From positions 434,001 to 498,000 of the forward strand of contig JAIXWY010000011.1 of the NCBI GenBank assembly GCA_027490995.1: DNA of 64,000 nucleotides. Reading direction: 5' to 3'. Shown piece after piece: positions 1-7,732 of the stretch; the first letter of the stretch is position 1, and each line of letters begins with the position of its first letter. The stretch comes from Opitutaceae bacterium. GTDB lineage: Bacteria; Verrucomicrobiota; Verrucomicrobiia; Opitutales; Opitutaceae. The notes beneath the pieces are model-generated. The model was not told the DNA's origin and made no database searches. It worked only from the letters and a program-made list of their open reading frames with translations. A program made the position numbers and the translations under genes.

Positions 1-298
1 CGGAGGTCCTCGTGGCGCCGATGTCGTCGATCAAGTCGCGCGTCACGACCGTGACGGACTGCGGGATCTTGATCAGCTCTTGGTTCGTCTTGAAGCCCGT
101 GGCGGCATTCGTCGCCACGTAGCCCTTGCCCTGGGTGGTTGAAACTTCGAACTTCGAAAGCGCGACGACCTCCTCCTTGGGAGCGGAGGCGGTTGCGGGG
201 GTGTTCTGCGCGTTCGCCGATACAGAAACCGCGGCTAGCACGGTGACGACTTGACAGGCGCGGCGCACAAGAGCGCTGCGGCGGGGGATTTGGTTCAT
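1..298 (-). CDS. TonB-dependent receptor, N-terminal fragment (cut by window edge)
   Basis: Reading leftward from an ATG at 298, the frame stays open to base 1, giving the first 99 residues of a protein that continues outside the window. It starts with a basic signal peptide (MNQIPRRSALVRRACQV, then a hydrophobic stretch ending in SANAQ). A mature segment with VVALSKFEVSTTQGKGYVA follows, then the start of a TonB plug domain (KIPQSVTVVTRDLIDDIG). This layout is the norm for outer-membrane TonB receptors of Opitutaceae. The receptor would import a ligand, probably a glycan or sugar acid given the neighbours. It diverges from the oxidoreductase operon that begins at 554, and a TGTATAC site lies 38 bp upstream of its start. 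Family call is firm; ligand unknown. Confidence 0.85.
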   Translation of the reverse strand, partial: MNQIPRRSALVRRACQVVTVLAAVSVSANAQNTPATASAPKEEVVALSKFEVSTTQGKGYVATNAATGFKTNQELIKIPQSVTVVTRDLIDDIGATRTS

Positions 299-333
299 AG
301 GTTTGCTGCGCCATGACGGGTATCAGAGGACGC

Positions 334-343
334 GTGTATACCG
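334..343. promoter_or_regulatory. Candidate operator, copy A (GTATAC core 336-341)
   Basis: GTGTATACCG lies about 38 bp upstream of the left TonB receptor start, in the divergent region 299-553. The core GTATAC recurs at 475, 24319 and 24493, always preceded by T on one strand. FadR-type GntR regulators are known to bind TnGTnnnACnA-like palindromes, and UxuR/ExuR use a GGTATACC core. Binding by the GntR/FCD protein at 6953 is inference. The rest of 299-553 holds no convincing gene. Confidence 0.5.
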
Positions 344-472
344 ATTCACTCTCGTCGCCGGAGAGTCAAATCGAAACCGCTCGGGTAACGACCGCTTTGC
401 CGATCGTTTCTAAAATGGTCCGGAGGCTTGTCGAAAAGCGGTCTCCGTCCTGCATGAAACCGGAAAATGCGC

Positions 473-482
473 TTGTATACAA
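473..482. promoter_or_regulatory. Candidate operator, copy B (perfect palindrome)
   Basis: TTGTATACAA is a perfect 10-bp palindrome 71 bp upstream of the ATG at 554, so it probably serves the rightward oxidoreductase operon. It is the best match of the four copies to the FadR-type GntR consensus TnGTATACnA. Confidence 0.55.
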
Positions 483-553
483 AAGAACGTGTAGCACCCT
501 TTGGGCTGTTCGTTCGTCTTGAACATTGATGTCACTTTTCTACTCCTGAGCTC

Positions 554-1564
554 ATGATCTCCGTCCTTGTCGTCGGCTGCGGCAGCATCGGTGAACGCCA
601 CCTCCGTTGCTTCCAAAAAACGGGTCGCGCGCACGTGACCGCCTGCGATACCAGCGAGCCCCTGCTCGCCACTCTGGCGCAGACCTACGGAGTCCGAACC
701 GCCACGAACTGGTCGGAGGAACTGGCTTCCGGACGCCATCAGGTGGTTGTGATTTGCACCCCGGCTCATCTCCACGTGCCGATGGCACGCCAGGCTTTGG
801 AAGCAGGATGCCACGCCCTGATCGAAAAGCCGCTTTCGCAGTCGTTGAGCGGCGTAGCTGAGTTGCGCCAGACACGCGACGCAAAGGGGCTGCGCGTCGC
901 GGTCGCCTACGTCCTCCACTCCTACGATCTCTACTCGGAGGTTCGTGATTTCATCCGGGGCGGCGGCATCGGTGCGGTCAAGCAGGTGGTCCACAGCAGC
1001 GGCCAGAACTTTCCGACCTGCCGCCCCGCTCACACCGTCCCGTACTACAAGACCTACTACAAGGACCGGGCTACCGGCGGCGGGGCGATTCAGGATGGCC
1101 TGACCCACGTCGCCAACTGGATCGAGAGCGTGATCGGTCCGACCGACTCGCTCTTCTGCGACTGCGCCCACCAAGTTCTCGCCCACGTCACGGTTGAAGA
1201 CACCGTGAACCTTTGCGCGCGCCACGGCGACGTCTTGGTGAACTACACGATGAACCAGTTTCAGGCTCCCAACGAGTCGTTCACGCAGTTCAACGCCGAG
1301 GCGGGCAGCGTTCGCATGGAAGTCCACCTGCGTCGCTGGGGAGTGCAGCGCCTCGGGGAGACCTCTTGGACGTGGAAGGAGATGCCCCCGGCGGAGCGGG
1401 ACACCTTTTTCATCGTCCAAGCCAATCGCTTCCTCGATCTCGTTGAGGGTCGCCCCGCTCCCCTCTGTTCACTCGAAGCCGCCGAGCAGACGCTCCGCTT
1501 TAACCTCGCCGCCCTCGCTTCGGCGGATCGCGGTGTTCGCGTCCACTGCGCCGACGTCACTTAG
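554..1564 (+). CDS. Gfo/Idh/MocA family NAD(P)-dependent oxidoreductase
   Basis: This 336-residue cytoplasmic dehydrogenase has an N-terminal Rossmann fold with GCGSIG at residues 8-13 and the family EKP motif at 91-93, whose lysine contacts substrate and cofactor. The C-terminal half is the usual alpha/beta substrate domain. Such enzymes oxidise or reduce sugars, inositols and sugar acids; the exact substrate cannot be read from sequence. It is the first gene of a tightly packed rightward operon (554-6215), with 9 bp to the next gene, and a TTGTATACAA palindrome precedes it. A second, quite different Gfo/Idh protein is two genes downstream, so the operon probably carries two redox steps on related sugars. 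The family is certain, the role inferred. Confidence 0.9.
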   Translation: MISVLVVGCGSIGERHLRCFQKTGRAHVTACDTSEPLLATLAQTYGVRTATNWSEELASGRHQVVVICTPAHLHVPMARQALEAGCHALIEKPLSQSLSGVAELRQTRDAKGLRVAVAYVLHSYDLYSEVRDFIRGGGIGAVKQVVHSSGQNFPTCRPAHTVPYYKTYYKDRATGGGAIQDGLTHVANWIESVIGPTDSLFCDCAHQVLAHVTVEDTVNLCARHGDVLVNYTMNQFQAPNESFTQFNAEAGSVRMEVHLRRWGVQRLGETSWTWKEMPPAERDTFFIVQANRFLDLVEGRPAPLCSLEAAEQTLRFNLAALASADRGVRVHCADVT

Positions 1565-1573
1565 TCAACTCCC

Positions 1574-2812
1574 ATGGTCTCACTCCCCGACTCCACCTCC
1601 CCAGTGCCCGTAGCGGTCACTTTGCCGATCGACGCGAACCGACGCTTGCTCAATCGCTACCGTTTCCTCGAGCACGAGATCATGCAGGTCCTCGCGGGCT
1701 GGATGCCCGCGGTCGGACACTTCGAAACCAAGTGTGAGGTCGGGCGCTCGATCTGGGAATGCGCGCTGCACGTGAATGCGCTCTACCTGAGGCTGCGCGA
1801 GATCCAATCCCCCGCGTTCCAGCGCCCCGACGATGCGGCGTTCGTCCGCCTAGGCACCGAACTGCGCCACGCGCCCGACGAACACGCACTGGTGCGCGCC
1901 ATCTACCGTGTGGTGTTTCCTGAGCTGATCGAGGCCCTCGCGGAACACGAGAAGGCCACGTTTCCGAACAGCGACCAGCCTAGTGTCTACGCGATCAAGC
2001 ACGCCTTACTCGATCTGCGTTCCCAGCAGGAACGCATGCTGCCACTGCTCGCCACCCTGGAGGCTGACGGGGCGGTGTCTCCCGCCGCCGCGGCCTGGGA
2101 GCGCTACATCGAGGCGCTCCTCGACGCGTCCGGTGGCATCTCTGGCAACGCTCCGCGCGGCTCCGCGCCCACTCCGCCGCCCGAGCGCCGGGAGTTCATC
2201 CCGCCCCGAGAGGCTGCCCGCGATGCCCGATTCACAAATCGGGGCGCCGACTTTGCCGCGATGCCACCGGAGGAGGATTATCGCGCCCACACGATCGAGG
2301 AATTCGAGCGCTATTCCACGGAGATGCTGGCCGCGGAAACGGTGGCCGTAGTCCTGTACGGACTGCGCGACATGCCATGGGAGTTTCAGTTCGACAGCGC
2401 ACGCCATCTCTACGACGAGGTGCGGCACTGCCTCATGGGGTATGAGTGGATGCGCCGAAACGGGCTCGATCCCTTCCAGAGTCCACAGTACCTCCAGGTG
2501 TTCCGCTGGCGCTGCCAGTTCCCGCCGGTGATGCAGTATTGCATGCTTACAATGGGCAACGAGGTCCATGCGTTCCCCTACCGCCACCGCCGCGTCGACG
2601 CCCACGAGAAGTCGGGTGACCGCTTGAGCGAGCAGTTTGTACGCTACGACATCGCCGACGAAACGCAGCACGTGCGCTTCGGCCATCGTTGGCTCCCGGA
2701 GATGCTGCGACACATCGGCGAAAAACGCTCCGTGGACGCTTACACGGCCGATGCTCTCAAGGTCTGGGAGAGCGAGTACCGCTCCGGCAAACTACCCGTC
2801 AACGTCGAGTAA
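1574..2812 (+). CDS. Ferritin-like (DUF455/COG2833-type) diiron protein
   Basis: This 412-residue protein has no signal peptide. The C-terminal half carries what looks like a full set of diiron ligands of the ferritin-like four-helix bundle: E255, the ExxH pair E282/H285 (DEVRH), E330, and the ExxH pair E363/H366 (DETQHVRFGHRW). The DETQH-xRFGxRW segment resembles the DUF455 family. The N-terminal 180 residues are helical and of no known function to me, and a Pro-rich linker (about 195-212) joins the halves. Ferritin-like diiron proteins include oxygenases, N-oxygenases and hydroxylases. Its place between two sugar oxidoreductases suggests an oxidative catabolic step, which is inference. It could instead protect against iron or peroxide. 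Confidence 0.75.
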   Translation: MVSLPDSTSPVPVAVTLPIDANRRLLNRYRFLEHEIMQVLAGWMPAVGHFETKCEVGRSIWECALHVNALYLRLREIQSPAFQRPDDAAFVRLGTELRHAPDEHALVRAIYRVVFPELIEALAEHEKATFPNSDQPSVYAIKHALLDLRSQQERMLPLLATLEADGAVSPAAAAWERYIEALLDASGGISGNAPRGSAPTPPPERREFIPPREAARDARFTNRGADFAAMPPEEDYRAHTIEEFERYSTEMLAAETVAVVLYGLRDMPWEFQFDSARHLYDEVRHCLMGYEWMRRNGLDPFQSPQYLQVFRWRCQFPPVMQYCMLTMGNEVHAFPYRHRRVDAHEKSGDRLSEQFVRYDIADETQHVRFGHRWLPEMLRHIGEKRSVDAYTADALKVWESEYRSGKLPVNVE

Positions 2813-2824
2813 ACCGTCTCCTTC

Positions 2825-3793
2825 ATGCCCCTCGTCCGAAATCCCCAAGAAATCCGTCTCGCCATGCTCGGCTCGACGGTTGGCAACGGTCACCCCTACT
2901 CGTGGAGCGCCTTGTTTAACGGGTACGACCGCGAACTGATGACGAAGGAGTGTCCGTTCCCGGGCATTCCCGCGTACTTGAACAAAGAGCCGGCCGCCAC
3001 CATCGCGATTCCGGGGGCGCGCGTCACGCACATCCATTGCGCCGGCAACGGTGGTTTTAGCGCCGAGCATGTCGCTCGCTGCTCACTCATTCCTCACGTC
3101 GTCGAGAAGCCCACCGACGTCATTGGGCACGTCGACGCGGTGATCATCGCCACCGACATCGGGCACGAGCACGTTGAACGCGCCAGGCCTTTCGTGGAGG
3201 CCGGACTTCCGGTCTTCATCGACAAGCCGCTCACCGACAACGAGCCCGACCTGAAGACGTTCGTGCACTGGGTCGAGCAGGGGCTTCCGATCATGTCTTC
3301 CAGCAGCATGCGGTACACGAAGGAGTTCATGCCGTACCGCCACTCGACCCGCGATCTGGGCGACCTCCGCTTCGTCAGCATCACCACCGCCAAGAGCTGG
3401 GAAACCTACGGGATCCACGCATTGGAGGCCGTGTACCCCATCCTCGGGCCCGGGTTTCTCACCGTGCGGAACACGGGCACCGCCGCCCGCAACGTTGTCC
3501 ACCTCACCCACCGCCGCGAGGTCGATGTGGTCGTCGTCGCGTCCGCTGACATGTACGGCAGCTTCGGCGTGCTGCAGCTCTGCGGCACGGCGGGTCGCGT
3601 GCAGACCGCATCGAGCGATTCCTACTACGCGTTCCGCGCCCAGCTCGAGGCCTTCATCGGTTATCTCCGCACGGGCGTGCATCCCTATCCTTTCAGCGAG
3701 ACAGTCGAGCTGATGAAGCTCGTCATCGCGGGCATCCGCAGCCGAGAGTCTGGTGGTCGCGAGGTCGCGCTCTCGGAGATCGGCCCGCGCTGA
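2825..3793 (+). CDS. Gfo/Idh/MocA-like oxidoreductase (divergent)
   Basis: This 322-residue protein has a Rossmann-like start and the IDKPL motif that marks the Gfo/Idh/MocA catalytic lysine. The usual GxGxxG is replaced by an atypical loop (LGSTVGNGHPYSW), and the N-terminal domain includes an inserted segment of about 45 residues (GIPAYLNKEPAATIAIPG region). This variant is common in sugar-utilisation clusters of Planctomycetes and Verrucomicrobia. It lies 12 bp after the diiron gene and 32 bp before the aldolase gene. It probably oxidises or reduces a carbohydrate intermediate; cofactor binding is less certain than for the protein at 554. Confidence 0.8.
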   Translation: MPLVRNPQEIRLAMLGSTVGNGHPYSWSALFNGYDRELMTKECPFPGIPAYLNKEPAATIAIPGARVTHIHCAGNGGFSAEHVARCSLIPHVVEKPTDVIGHVDAVIIATDIGHEHVERARPFVEAGLPVFIDKPLTDNEPDLKTFVHWVEQGLPIMSSSSMRYTKEFMPYRHSTRDLGDLRFVSITTAKSWETYGIHALEAVYPILGPGFLTVRNTGTAARNVVHLTHRREVDVVVVASADMYGSFGVLQLCGTAGRVQTASSDSYYAFRAQLEAFIGYLRTGVHPYPFSETVELMKLVIAGIRSRESGGREVALSEIGPR

Positions 3794-3825
3794 CGCTTAC
3801 CTTCCACCTTCCCCTTCCTTTCTTC

Positions 3826-4647
3826 ATGCAACTACGTCCCAGCCGCATTCTCCGACTCCTCCGCGAGGGCCAAATCCCCTCGCTGCTCAAGATCAACCTT
3901 TCCGACCCGCGGGTCGTGGAGATCGCCGGACTTTGCGGTGTCGACGGCGTGTGGCTCTGTACCGAGCACGTGCCCAACGACTGGATCGGCCTGGAAAACC
4001 AGATCCGCGCCGCGCGGATCCACAACATCGATGCGCTGGTGCGCGTCGCCAAGGGTAGCTACAGCGACTACATTAAGCCGTTCGAAATGGACGCGGCCGG
4101 CATCATCGTGCCGCACGTCGCGGACGCCGACGAGGCGCGCCAGATCGTTGACTGGGTGCGCTTCCACCCGGTTGGGCGCCGCGCGCTCGACGGGGGCAAC
4201 ATTGATGGTCAGTTCTGCCTCGTACCCGCGCCAGAGTACCTTGCTCACTCCAATCGCGAGAAGATCGTCATTCTCCAGATCGAATCTCCGGAAGCGCTCG
4301 AGCATGTGGAAAAAATCTGCGCCGTGCCGGGGTTCGATGGCATCCTTTTCGGGCCAGGCGACTTCAGCCACCGCATCGGTCACGTTGGACAGCTGGACCA
4401 TCCGGCGGTCGTCGCCGCGCGACGCCGCGTCGCCGCGGCCTGCAAGGCCTCGGGTAAGTTCTGCATGGCCGCCGGCCTGTACGCGCCGTTCACCGAGATG
4501 GTCGACGAGGGATTCCGGGTCTTCAGCGTCGGCGCCGACGTGATCGCGGTCTCCGGCTACACGAAGCAGCGTCTCGACGTTCTACGCGGACACATCGATG
4601 CCTTGCCCACCGCCGTGAAACCCTCCGTTCGCTCTCCCTATGTCTGA
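3826..4647 (+). CDS. HpcH/HpaI family class II aldolase
   Basis: This 273-residue TIM-barrel enzyme belongs to the metal-dependent pyruvate aldolase family, which splits 2-keto-3-deoxy or 4-hydroxy-2-oxo acids into pyruvate plus an aldehyde. It shows the EHxPND segment with the catalytic-type His (E47, H48), the conserved Arg of LVRVA (R73), GIIVPHVADADEA, and the metal ligands E153 (QIESPEA) and D179 (FGPGDFS). Length and motif order match HpaI, GarL and RhmA. It is cytoplasmic. Its 3' end overlaps the next SDR gene by 8 bp, so the two are translationally coupled. In this operon it probably makes the final carbon-carbon cut of a keto-deoxy sugar acid. Confidence 0.88.
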   Translation: MQLRPSRILRLLREGQIPSLLKINLSDPRVVEIAGLCGVDGVWLCTEHVPNDWIGLENQIRAARIHNIDALVRVAKGSYSDYIKPFEMDAAGIIVPHVADADEARQIVDWVRFHPVGRRALDGGNIDGQFCLVPAPEYLAHSNREKIVILQIESPEALEHVEKICAVPGFDGILFGPGDFSHRIGHVGQLDHPAVVAARRRVAAACKASGKFCMAAGLYAPFTEMVDEGFRVFSVGADVIAVSGYTKQRLDVLRGHIDALPTAVKPSVRSPYV

Positions 4648-5431
4648 CCACGCACCACTCCCCCTCACCCTTCAAGGTAAGGTCATTGTTCAGTTCGGCG
4701 GAACGGGACTGCTCGGACCGGCGTTGATCGACGCCTTGGTGGCCGCAGGCGCCACGGTGGTCATCGCTTCGCGCAACCGCGCTTCCCTCAAAGATATTGT
4801 GGCCGGCCATGCCGCGGCGGGGCACACGGTGCATCCCGAGGAGGTCGACCAACATTCCGAACCGTCTCTTCACGCGCTGCGCGACCGCATCCTTGCCCAA
4901 CACGGCAGGATTGACGGCGTGGTTTACAACTCCGCGTCCCGTCCGATGAAGTCCTTCGCCGACGACCTGGCCGCTTGGAAGCAGTCGATGGATGACAACG
5001 CGACCGGCTTCATCGCCACGATCCGCGCATTCGGCGATGCCATGGCCAAGCAGGGCTCCGGCAGCATCGTGAACATTTCTTCAATGTACGGGGTCGTCGG
5101 GATGAACCCGTGGCTTTACGAGGGCACCTCGATGGGCGCGCCGCCGGATTACTTCTTCCACAAGGGCGGGATGATCAACGTCACCCGCTACCTCGCGGCC
5201 TACTACGGAAAGTCCAACGTTCGCGTGAACGTGGTCTCGCCCGGGGGCATCTACAACCCGGCAAAGCCGCAGGCGCCAGCCTTCCTGGAGAAGTACGAGA
5301 AGATGACCATGCTCGGGCGGATGGCGGAGGCCCGCGAACTCGGCGGTCCGGTCGTCTTCCTGCTCAGTGACGCCGGCCGGTATGTGACCGGAACGAACCT
5401 GCTGGTCGACGGCGGCTACACCGCGAGGTAA
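4640..5431 (+). CDS. Short-chain dehydrogenase/reductase (SDR), first of tandem pair
   Basis: This 263-residue classical SDR has the cofactor loop GGTGLLG near residue 19, the catalytic Ser in NISSMYG, and YFFHK as the YxxxK pair. NVVSPGG and VTGTNLLVDGG are the typical C-terminal signatures. The insertion YEGTSMGAPPDY before the catalytic Tyr resembles the SDR subgroup that includes the nonulosonic-acid-associated PtmA of Campylobacter; that similarity is from memory and not proof of substrate. The start at 4640 overlaps the aldolase by 8 bp and the next SDR begins 4 bp after the stop. It is likely to oxidise a sugar or sugar acid with NAD(P). Confidence 0.88.
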   Translation: MSDHAPLPLTLQGKVIVQFGGTGLLGPALIDALVAAGATVVIASRNRASLKDIVAGHAAAGHTVHPEEVDQHSEPSLHALRDRILAQHGRIDGVVYNSASRPMKSFADDLAAWKQSMDDNATGFIATIRAFGDAMAKQGSGSIVNISSMYGVVGMNPWLYEGTSMGAPPDYFFHKGGMINVTRYLAAYYGKSNVRVNVVSPGGIYNPAKPQAPAFLEKYEKMTMLGRMAEARELGGPVVFLLSDAGRYVTGTNLLVDGGYTAR

Positions 5432-5435
5432 GACC

Positions 5436-6215
5436 ATGAACTCTTGGCACTCTCTCGCGGGTCGAACGATCCTCGTCACCGGCGGCGCCGGTTATCTCGG
5501 CTCAGCGATCACCGAGGAACTTGACCGCTCCGCCGGCAAGGTACTCTGCCTTGATCTTCCGGGCAAGGCGGCGGCCTTCGTGCGCGATCGTGGTCTGCGC
5601 AATACTCTGCCCTACGACGTCGACTTGACTGATACCGCGAAGCTCCCCGCGGCGCTCGATGCACTCATTGCCGAGCACGGGGTGCCCGACGGCGTGGTCC
5701 ATCTCGCCTTCGCGTCCTCCGCGGGAAAGACGGTCGAGGAGCTACTCCCGGCTGACCTCGACGCGACCTTCTGCCGCGCCCTGACGCCGACGTTCCTGCT
5801 CACCCGGCACCTCGCGGAAAAGATGCGCTCACGCGGCTCGGGCAGCATCGTCCTGTTCGGAAGCATGTACGGCATGGTGTCTCCGGATCCGCGCATCTAC
5901 CACCTGCCGATGAAGCCCAACCCAATCGATTATGGGGCCAGTAAGGCGGCGGTCATCCAGATGACCAAGTACTTCGCCGTGCACTATGGTGCCTCGGGAA
6001 TACGCGTGAATTGCGTGACCCCCGGCCCCTTCCCCAACCCCAACGTCCAACGGTCTCACCCCGAGCTGATTGCGGACCTCTCAGCCAAGACCGCGCTGCG
6101 CCGCATCGGCACAAACCCCGAGATCGTCGGTCCGACGCTCTTCCTCCTCGCCGACGGCGCCTCCTATGTCACGGGCCAGAGCCTCGTGGTCGATGGAGGT
6201 TGGACCGTGTGGTGA
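5436..6215 (+). CDS. Short-chain dehydrogenase/reductase (SDR), second of tandem pair
   Basis: This 259-residue classical SDR has the cofactor loop GGAGYLGSA, the catalytic Ser in FGSMYG, and YGASK as the YxxxK pair. NCVTPGPFPNP and YVTGQSLVVDGGW lie at the C-terminus. Like the preceding SDR it has a loop just before the Tyr (IYHLPMKPNPIDY), so the two form a diverged duplicate pair of the same subgroup. It closes the first rightward operon, and 286 bp without a gene follow. It probably acts on a second intermediate of the same sugar pathway or forms a heteromer with its neighbour; neither can be decided from sequence. Confidence 0.88.
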   Translation: MNSWHSLAGRTILVTGGAGYLGSAITEELDRSAGKVLCLDLPGKAAAFVRDRGLRNTLPYDVDLTDTAKLPAALDALIAEHGVPDGVVHLAFASSAGKTVEELLPADLDATFCRALTPTFLLTRHLAEKMRSRGSGSIVLFGSMYGMVSPDPRIYHLPMKPNPIDYGASKAAVIQMTKYFAVHYGASGIRVNCVTPGPFPNPNVQRSHPELIADLSAKTALRRIGTNPEIVGPTLFLLADGASYVTGQSLVVDGGWTVW

Positions 6216-6254
6216 CGTAAGCGTCGCCCCAAGCCCCGTTGTCCCGGACGCGAA

Positions 6255-6304
6255 CGCCCACCTCGCGCCGGGGCGCAGAATCAGCCGCAGCCATGAGGTG
6301 GGCG
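6255..6304. repeat. Long-stem inverted repeat downstream of the SDR pair
   Basis: CGCCCACCTC (6255-6264) pairs perfectly with GAGGTGGGCG (6295-6304) around a 30-nt loop that itself contains GCGCCGGGGCGC. No T-run follows, so it is not a textbook terminator. It could be an mRNA-stabilising structure, a Rho-linked terminator or a processing site between the operon and the Dabb gene. Nothing else was recognised in 6216-6501. Confidence 0.5.
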
Positions 6305-6501
6305 CGGGCGCTTTCGGTGGGGACATCGCCAGACGATGTTTTCCGCTCGGCCTCGGGCGCGCCCAGCGAGGAGAAGCGTGATCCACACTTGCAGGACGGC
6401 GCAGAGCGAGGAAATGTAGAGCTCGTGACCAGGCGCCCTGCGGACATTCCGTTCGGTGGTGTCTCGGTCGAAACAAACTCAACCGAAATCCCGTAACCCT
6501 C

Positions 6502-6870
6502 ATGAAGCTCCGCCTCGCCCTCGCCTGCACTGCACTCTTCTTTGCCTCGCTCCCCGCCATCGCCCACGCGGAAACCGCTCCGCGGACCGTGATCCATGTC
6601 GTCACCGTGAAGTGGAAGGAAGGGACGACGCCCGAACAAATCCAGGCCGCGCTCGATGGTGTGAAGGCGCTCCCGCAGAGCTTCAAGGGCATCACCCGCG
6701 TCTGGACCCGCTCGATCAAGGTACAAGGCGGTGCCGCCAATGCCTTCGTGATGGAGTTCGCGAGCGAGCAAGCCCTCAAGGAGTACGCTGGCAGCGACGC
6801 CCAGAAGGCTTGGTACAAGACCTACATTCCGATCCGCGAGCGCAGCACGACGTTCGACATCACGAACTGA
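6502..6870 (+). CDS. Secreted Dabb (stress-responsive A/B barrel) domain protein
   Basis: This 122-residue protein has a clear Sec signal peptide (MKLRLALACTALFFASLPAIAHA, cleaved about residue 23). The remaining ~98 residues form one Dabb domain: HVVTVKWKEGTTPEQIQAALDGVKALP opens it and a short FDITN tail closes it. Dabb proteins are small dimeric alpha/beta barrels found in plant stress proteins and in some bacterial enzymes. A few catalyse cyclisations or bind small hydrophobic ligands, but most are uncharacterised. Export to the periplasm sets this one apart from the cytoplasmic enzymes upstream. It may bind or process the imported ligand, which is inference. Confidence 0.8.
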   Translation: MKLRLALACTALFFASLPAIAHAETAPRTVIHVVTVKWKEGTTPEQIQAALDGVKALPQSFKGITRVWTRSIKVQGGAANAFVMEFASEQALKEYAGSDAQKAWYKTYIPIRERSTTFDITN

Positions 6871-6952
6871 GCACCTTGAAGAGCAACTCGCGCAGCCGAC
6901 CGCGCGCCCACGTTGCGCTTCCCTCGAGGGCCTCGCTCGCCTTCTTGCCACC

Positions 6953-7699
6953 TTGGGCCCGCGCGTGACTCATCGAGCCGACAGTACCGCGAAGGCCTAC
7001 GCATTCGTCAGGAATAAGATCCTGGACGGATCCTTTGCGCCTGGAACCAATCTCAGCGCGAACGCTCTCGCCCAACAGATCGGGGTCAGTCGGACCCCGG
7101 TCCAAGACGCACTCCAGCGTCTGCAGCTGGATGGTCTTGTCGTGATTCGCGCAAAGATTGGGGCGACGGTGAAGTTCATGAACCTGCAGGACTTCCAGGA
7201 GATGTGCTGGATGAGGAAAATCCTCGAAAGCAACGCTGCCGGACTCGCTGCCACCGAGCATACGGTCGATGACTTGGTCGAGATCACGCGTGCCCACACC
7301 GACATGGCGGAGCTCGCTGCCTCCGTGAGCCGATCGAAGCTCCACGAGCGCAATCTTCCGATCGCCGGGGAATTGACGCGGGCCGACATCCGCTTCCACG
7401 TGGCCGTGATGAACGCCGCCCATAACTCACTCCTAAAGGCGGAGATTGTGAGACTGCGAGTCATCAACCGGGTCGTCGGCGGCATCACTCCGCGTTACAT
7501 CGAAGACGCGCCAACGTATGCCGCGGAGATGCGCAAAACCCTACTGGAGCATCAACGGATCCGCGACGCCATTGCGGCGCGAGATGCGGGGGAAGCAACT
7601 CGAGCGATGGCTGCGCACATCCAAGACATTCTCGACCACAGCATCAAACGAATGCGAGACGACCAACATTCGCGGGCTTTGCCGCTGGCACTGGCCTGA
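6953..7699 (+). CDS. GntR-family transcriptional regulator, FadR/FCD subfamily
   Basis: This 248-residue regulator has an N-terminal winged helix (AYAFVRNKILDGSFAPG, then LAQQIGVSRTPVQDALQRL as the recognition region). A helical FCD ligand-binding domain follows (EMCWMRKILESNAAGLAA to RDAGEATRAMAAHIQDIL). FCD members sense organic acids and sugar acids such as gluconate, glucuronate and lactate, and usually repress a nearby catabolic locus. The longest reading uses a TTG at 6953; a GTG at 6965 is a possible alternative. Its probable targets are the four GTATAC-containing sites at 336, 475, 24319 and 24493, because FadR-type GntR proteins favour palindromes with a GT-AC core. Target assignment is inference. 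Confidence 0.88.
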   Translation: MGPRVTHRADSTAKAYAFVRNKILDGSFAPGTNLSANALAQQIGVSRTPVQDALQRLQLDGLVVIRAKIGATVKFMNLQDFQEMCWMRKILESNAAGLAATEHTVDDLVEITRAHTDMAELAASVSRSKLHERNLPIAGELTRADIRFHVAVMNAAHNSLLKAEIVRLRVINRVVGGITPRYIEDAPTYAAEMRKTLLEHQRIRDAIAARDAGEATRAMAAHIQDILDHSIKRMRDDQHSRALPLALA

Positions 7700-7732
7700 T
7701 TCTGGGACCTCGCTCGCACCTGGCTGACCTCG

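Noticed and set aside
410-1420. A 336-codon leftward frame antisense to the first Gfo/Idh gene.
   Set aside because: The plus-strand frame has GxGxxG and EKP motifs; the antisense product has no recognisable domain.
6081-6951. Leftward open frames across the gap, the Dabb gene and the end of the second SDR gene.
   Set aside because: Arg-rich, low-complexity translations with no motif, while the plus strand has a signal-peptide Dabb protein and the SDR C-terminus.
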